From NCBI GenBank assembly GCA_015075185.1, contig JABTUW010000004.1, positions 310,001-374,000 on the forward strand: a stretch of 64,000 bases of DNA, in the 5' to 3' direction. A program made the position numbers and the translations under genes. Numbering within the stretch: position 1 is the first letter of the stretch; each line of letters starts with the position of its first letter. This DNA comes from Anaerolineales bacterium. GTDB lineage: Bacteria > Chloroflexota > Anaerolineae > 4572-78 > J111. The notes beneath the pieces are model-generated. The model was not told where the DNA came from. It worked only from the letters and a program-made list of their open reading frames with translations, and ran no database searches. Below are positions 61,034 through 64,000 of the stretch, piece by piece.

Positions 61034-62758
61034 ATGAGCATGTCTGACAAATTAAGCCGCTATCGCCAGGCTAAAGAGATCTCTAAAGAAAACCGCCTGT
61101 GGCCGTTGTACGGCGCTGGCTTTGAAAATCTGGGCCGCAATGGCCAACCGATTACCGTAGACTTTCCCTCATATGGCTCGGATGAATTACTGGTTCGTCA
61201 CGATGCCTGCGGTATCTGCTTTTCCGATATCAAAGTCATTAATGCCGGCGAGCAGCATCCGCGTATTTTTCGGGATATGCGGAAAGAGCCGGTCGTTCTG
61301 GGCCACGAAGTTGCCATGACCGTGGTCGGCGTGGGTGAAAAGCTGCGCGACCAGTATAAAATTGGCGACCGCTTGATTATCCAGGCCGATGTCTGGTCGG
61401 GCGGAATCAACTACGCTTACGGTTATATGATCCAGGGCGGTATGTCCCACTACGGCACCATTGACCAGCGCGTGCTTAACGGCGATGATGGGAATTACCT
61501 CATCCCGGTACAATCGCAGACCGGGTATGCCGAAAGCGCCCTGGCCGAGCCGTGGGCCTGCGTGATTGCTGCCTATCACCTCCGCTACCGCACCAGCCTC
61601 AAACCGGACGGCGTCGCCTGGATCATCGGTACCACCGCAGCCAGGGACGACTATTATTTTGGTGTTGGTTTCGATGAGAAAGCTCATCCCCGCCAACTGG
61701 CTCTCACTAATGTCCCCGAACCATTCGCGGCTCGCCTCCGGGAACAGGCTACGCGCCTGCAAGTTGAGGTCATAGATATGACCCTCGGCGGTCAGCCGTC
61801 CGCGGTCGGCGGTCAAATGTTGTTTGACGATATCATCATTCTCGGCCCTGACCCTGAAGTAATCGAAGCCGCCAGCCCTTACCTGGCCGACTTTGGCATT
61901 GTAGCTCTCGTGGCCGATAAACCTCTGCCTCGGCCGGTGCAGGTGGATATGGGCCGGGTGCATTATAACCGCTGGACTTACGTCGGCGGGCCGGGGCCGG
62001 ATATTGCCCGTGCCTACAGCGACCATCGCATCCGGGCGGAACTGAAACTGGGCGGTAAAACCTGGTTTGTCGGCGCGGGCGGGCCGATGGGCCAGATGCA
62101 CGCCCAACGAGCCGTTCAACTGTCGCAGCCGCCCGCTCTCATTCTCTGCACCGATCTGGTCCAGGAGCGGTTGCAGGCGCTGGACGACATGCTCGGGGCG
62201 GAGGCGCGCGCCAAAGGGATCAAATTTGTCTGTTTATCGGCCCAAGAGGCGGACTATCAGCAGCGGCTGGCCGAGCTGGCCGGGGCCGGCTTTGACGATA
62301 TTATTGGCCTGGTGCCGGTCCCGCCGGTGATCAGCGAGTCGGCGGCTTACCTGGCCCCTGAAGGCGTGATGAACGTTTTTGCCGGGGTCAAGCGGGGCAC
62401 GATGGTCACGCTTGATTTGAGCGCTGTGTACCTGGAAAACAAGCGATTCATCGGCCACACTGCCTCAACCATCGAGGATCTGCGCCTGATGCTGCGTGAA
62501 ACCGAAACCGGGCACCTCTCGCCCAATCGCTCGGTGGCTGCAATTGGGTCGCTCTCAGCGGCGAAAGATGGCTACCTGGCCGTGCGCGATGCCAAATTCC
62601 CTGGCAAGATAGTTATCTTCCCCCACATCAAGGAATTTCCCTTGACCGCCCTACCGGAATTGAAAGAGAAACTGCCGACCGTCTATGCCAAGCTAAAAGA
62701 TGGCCATGAATGGACAATTGAAGCGGAGAAAGAATTTTTGGAGTTGATGCTGCCGTAA
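61034..62758 (+). CDS. large zinc-type alcohol dehydrogenase-like protein (first copy)
   Basis: The 574-residue protein begins like a medium-chain alcohol dehydrogenase with the catalytic zinc ligands in HDACGICFSD and LGHEVAM, but it is far longer than the usual 350 residues and lacks the four-cysteine structural zinc loop. It contains a Rossmann-type fold (TWFVGAGGPMGQMHA). The closest idea is the L-sorbose-1-phosphate reductase type, which I cannot confirm. The start of a near-identical gene lies at 63748, with an SDR between. It follows the PHP-like gene by 164 bases and likely oxidises an imported polyol or sugar phosphate. Confidence 0.8.
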   Translation: MSMSDKLSRYRQAKEISKENRLWPLYGAGFENLGRNGQPITVDFPSYGSDELLVRHDACGICFSDIKVINAGEQHPRIFRDMRKEPVVLGHEVAMTVVGVGEKLRDQYKIGDRLIIQADVWSGGINYAYGYMIQGGMSHYGTIDQRVLNGDDGNYLIPVQSQTGYAESALAEPWACVIAAYHLRYRTSLKPDGVAWIIGTTAARDDYYFGVGFDEKAHPRQLALTNVPEPFAARLREQATRLQVEVIDMTLGGQPSAVGGQMLFDDIIILGPDPEVIEAASPYLADFGIVALVADKPLPRPVQVDMGRVHYNRWTYVGGPGPDIARAYSDHRIRAELKLGGKTWFVGAGGPMGQMHAQRAVQLSQPPALILCTDLVQERLQALDDMLGAEARAKGIKFVCLSAQEADYQQRLAELAGAGFDDIIGLVPVPPVISESAAYLAPEGVMNVFAGVKRGTMVTLDLSAVYLENKRFIGHTASTIEDLRLMLRETETGHLSPNRSVAAIGSLSAAKDGYLAVRDAKFPGKIVIFPHIKEFPLTALPELKEKLPTVYAKLKDGHEWTIEAEKEFLELMLP

Positions 62759-62782
62759 GGAAGGAGGATTGGAAGGTTGGAG

Positions 62783-62833
62783 GGCTGGAAGATTGGGAGG
62801 GCGGCATCCTTCCAGTCTTCCAATCTTCCAGCC
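62783..62833. repeat. inverted repeat between dehydrogenase and SDR genes
   Basis: GGCTGGAAGATTGG (62783-62796) pairs perfectly with CCAATCTTCCAGCC (62820-62833). The flanks are tandem GGAAG/GGTTGG-like units. It is a repeat element or processing hairpin. Confidence 0.65.
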
Positions 62834-62848
62834 TTTCTTTGAGAAATT

Positions 62849-63640
62849 ATGACCAAATTACTACAAGACCGCATCGCCCTTGTCACCGGGGGAGCGCAGG
62901 GACTGGGCCAGGCGCTTTGCCAGCGTTTGGCGGCCGAAGGCTGTCACGTGGTTGTGGCAGATTTGAATGGGGAAGCGGCTATTGCCACCGCTGCTGAAAT
63001 TGCCGCTGCAACAGACCGGCAAACGATGGGCATCAAGGTAGATGTGACCGATGAAACTCAAGTCGAGACAATGGTCGCTAAAATCCTGGCTAAGTTCGGG
63101 CGGCTCGATATTGCCGTGTCTAACGCCGGAATTCTCATCGCCGAAGAGATCACCGAATTTCCGGCAGAAAAGTGGCGGGCGGTGCTGAACGTTAATTTAT
63201 TTGGCTACTTCCTGACCGCCAAACATGTCGCCCGGCCGATGAAGGCTCAAAAAAGCGGGGTGATTATTCAGATCAACTCCAAATCGGGCAAAAAAGGGAG
63301 TTTCAAAAATTCCGCTTACGCCGCCAGCAAATTTGGCGGTATCGGCCTGACCCAGAGCATTGCCCTGGATTTGGCCGAGTTTGGAGTGCGGGTCAATGCC
63401 GTTTGCCCCGGCAATTTGCTCGACTCGCCGCTGTGGGTAAACTCTTTGTACAGCCAATATGCCAAGAAATGGGGCATTACCGAAGCTGAGGTGCGCCAGA
63501 AATACATTGACCAGGTGCCGATGAAACGCGGCTGCACCTATGAAGATGTCTGTAATGTCGTCGTCTTCCTGGCCTCCGACCAATCCAGCTACATGACCGG
63601 CCAGGCGATCAATGTCACCGGTGGCCAGGAAATGCGCTAA
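62849..63640 (+). CDS. SDR, sorbitol-6-phosphate 2-dehydrogenase-like
   Basis: The 263-residue short-chain dehydrogenase has the cofactor motif TGGAQGLG (13-20) and the catalytic Tyr157-x3-Lys161 with Ser144/146. The segments INSKSGKKGSFKNSAY and NVTGGQEMR are strikingly like SrlD, which oxidises sorbitol-6-phosphate to fructose-6-phosphate. No kinase or PTS is seen, so the substrate could be another polyol. It is flanked on both sides by the large dehydrogenase copies, suggesting an interacting or alternative redox pair. Confidence 0.88.
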   Translation: MTKLLQDRIALVTGGAQGLGQALCQRLAAEGCHVVVADLNGEAAIATAAEIAAATDRQTMGIKVDVTDETQVETMVAKILAKFGRLDIAVSNAGILIAEEITEFPAEKWRAVLNVNLFGYFLTAKHVARPMKAQKSGVIIQINSKSGKKGSFKNSAYAASKFGGIGLTQSIALDLAEFGVRVNAVCPGNLLDSPLWVNSLYSQYAKKWGITEAEVRQKYIDQVPMKRGCTYEDVCNVVVFLASDQSSYMTGQAINVTGGQEMR

Positions 63641-63643
63641 CTC

Positions 63644-63712
63644 GACCGCCGACCGATGACCACCGACTGCCGACGGGACTGAATGGCGGTCGGCCGTCGG
63701 CGGTCGGTGGTC
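63644..63712. repeat. GC-rich inverted repeat
   Basis: GACCACCGACTGCCGAC (63658-63674) pairs with GTCGGCGGTCGGTGGTC (63696-63712) with one mismatch. Further GACCGCC units flank it. It lies between the SDR and the second large dehydrogenase gene. Confidence 0.65.
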
Positions 63713-63747
63713 CTTGTTTAACCTTCTCTGTGGGGGAATCTGCCAAT

Positions 63748-64000
63748 ATGGTTGACAAATTAGAACTGTACCACCGGGCCGCGATCCAGAGCCGCGAGAA
63801 TCGCTTATGGCCGCTCTATGGCGCCGGTTTCGAAAACCTGGGCCGCAATGGCCGGCCGATTGCGGTAGATATACCCAGCTACGGGCCGGACGAACTCCTG
63901 GTGCGGCACGACGCCTGCGGTATTTGTTTTTCCGATATCAAAGTCATCAACGCCGGGGAGCAGCATCCACGTATCTTTCGCGATATGAAAAAAGAGCCGG
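63748..64000 (+). CDS. large zinc-type alcohol dehydrogenase-like protein, second copy (partial)
   Basis: The gene begins with ATG at 63748 and runs off the right edge. Its first 84 residues closely match the protein at 61034 (for example RENRLWPLYGAGFENLGRNG and the zinc ligand region HDACGICFSDIKVINAGEQH), differing mostly by conservative changes. It is a recent tandem duplicate with the SDR between. The rest lies outside the window. Confidence 0.88.
   Translation, partial: MVDKLELYHRAAIQSRENRLWPLYGAGFENLGRNGRPIAVDIPSYGPDELLVRHDACGICFSDIKVINAGEQHPRIFRDMKKEP

Noticed and set aside
61187..62119. A 310-residue minus-strand open frame within the large dehydrogenase gene
   Set aside because: It is antisense to a clear zinc dehydrogenase and shows no recognisable domain.
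1..64000. tRNA, rRNA, CRISPR array, prophage or transposase genes
   Set aside because: I scanned the intergenic regions and reading frames and saw no clear candidate; none is reported.

Overview
The window reads as a chromosomal segment of a free-living bacterium, most likely a member of the Chloroflexota (Anaerolineae/Caldilineae type) known from a metagenome or draft assembly. This is inferred, not proven. The reasons are moderately high GC, frequent TTG starts, many CUT2-type sugar ABC importers, a large WD40 protein on a membrane anchor, Pro/Thr-rich extracytoplasmic linkers, a MetV-MetF fusion and intergenic regions full of palindromes. No rRNA, tRNA, CRISPR array or transposase was seen.

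Layout. 0-6 kb: the end of a tryptophanase/tyrosine phenol-lyase gene, NUDIX and TPR genes, a homocysteine S-methyltransferase (minus strand), and a four-gene operon ending in PyrK-like and PyrD-like proteins. 5.7-25.2 kb, all minus strand: the most interesting region. It holds every part of a corrinoid-dependent demethylation system: two UroD-family methyltransferases, a corrinoid protein, the RACE activator, a pterin-binding methyltransferase, DUF1638 and a fused MetVF. These are interleaved with a LacI-controlled carbohydrate ABC importer, a TIM-barrel isomerase, an esterase, two zinc alcohol dehydrogenases, a 2-hydroxyacid dehydrogenase and an FAD reductase. My reading is uptake and B12-dependent demethylation of a methylated carbohydrate-like substrate, with methyl groups passed to tetrahydrofolate.

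25.3-36 kb: an AraC-type regulator, then a minus-strand ABC importer operon with methylthioribose kinase (mtnK) and isomerase (mtnA), pointing to scavenging of methylthioribose or 5-deoxyribose. A second set (RpiR regulator, mtnA paralogue, wrecked mtnK) is interrupted by a decayed nucleotidyltransferase module. The importer ATPase carries a one-base frameshift. 36-51.5 kb: mostly housekeeping or single genes (AlaX, a PHI-like SIS protein, a WD40 protein with about 21 repeats, UxaC, an S15-type hydrolase, FumC, a PIG-L deacetylase, ferredoxin, Rieske protein, SOD, a CinA/NadD-like fusion and a second corrinoid protein).

51.6-64 kb, plus strand: a DeoR regulator behind a consensus promoter, then a rhamnose-type ABC importer with two unusual fusions (a permease with an extracytoplasmic FGE-fold domain, and a substrate-binding protein with a LysM domain). 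A class II aldolase, a PHP-like protein, a sorbitol-6-phosphate dehydrogenase-like SDR and two near-identical large alcohol dehydrogenases follow. This looks like uptake and breakdown of a sugar or alditol whose identity cannot be read from the sequence.
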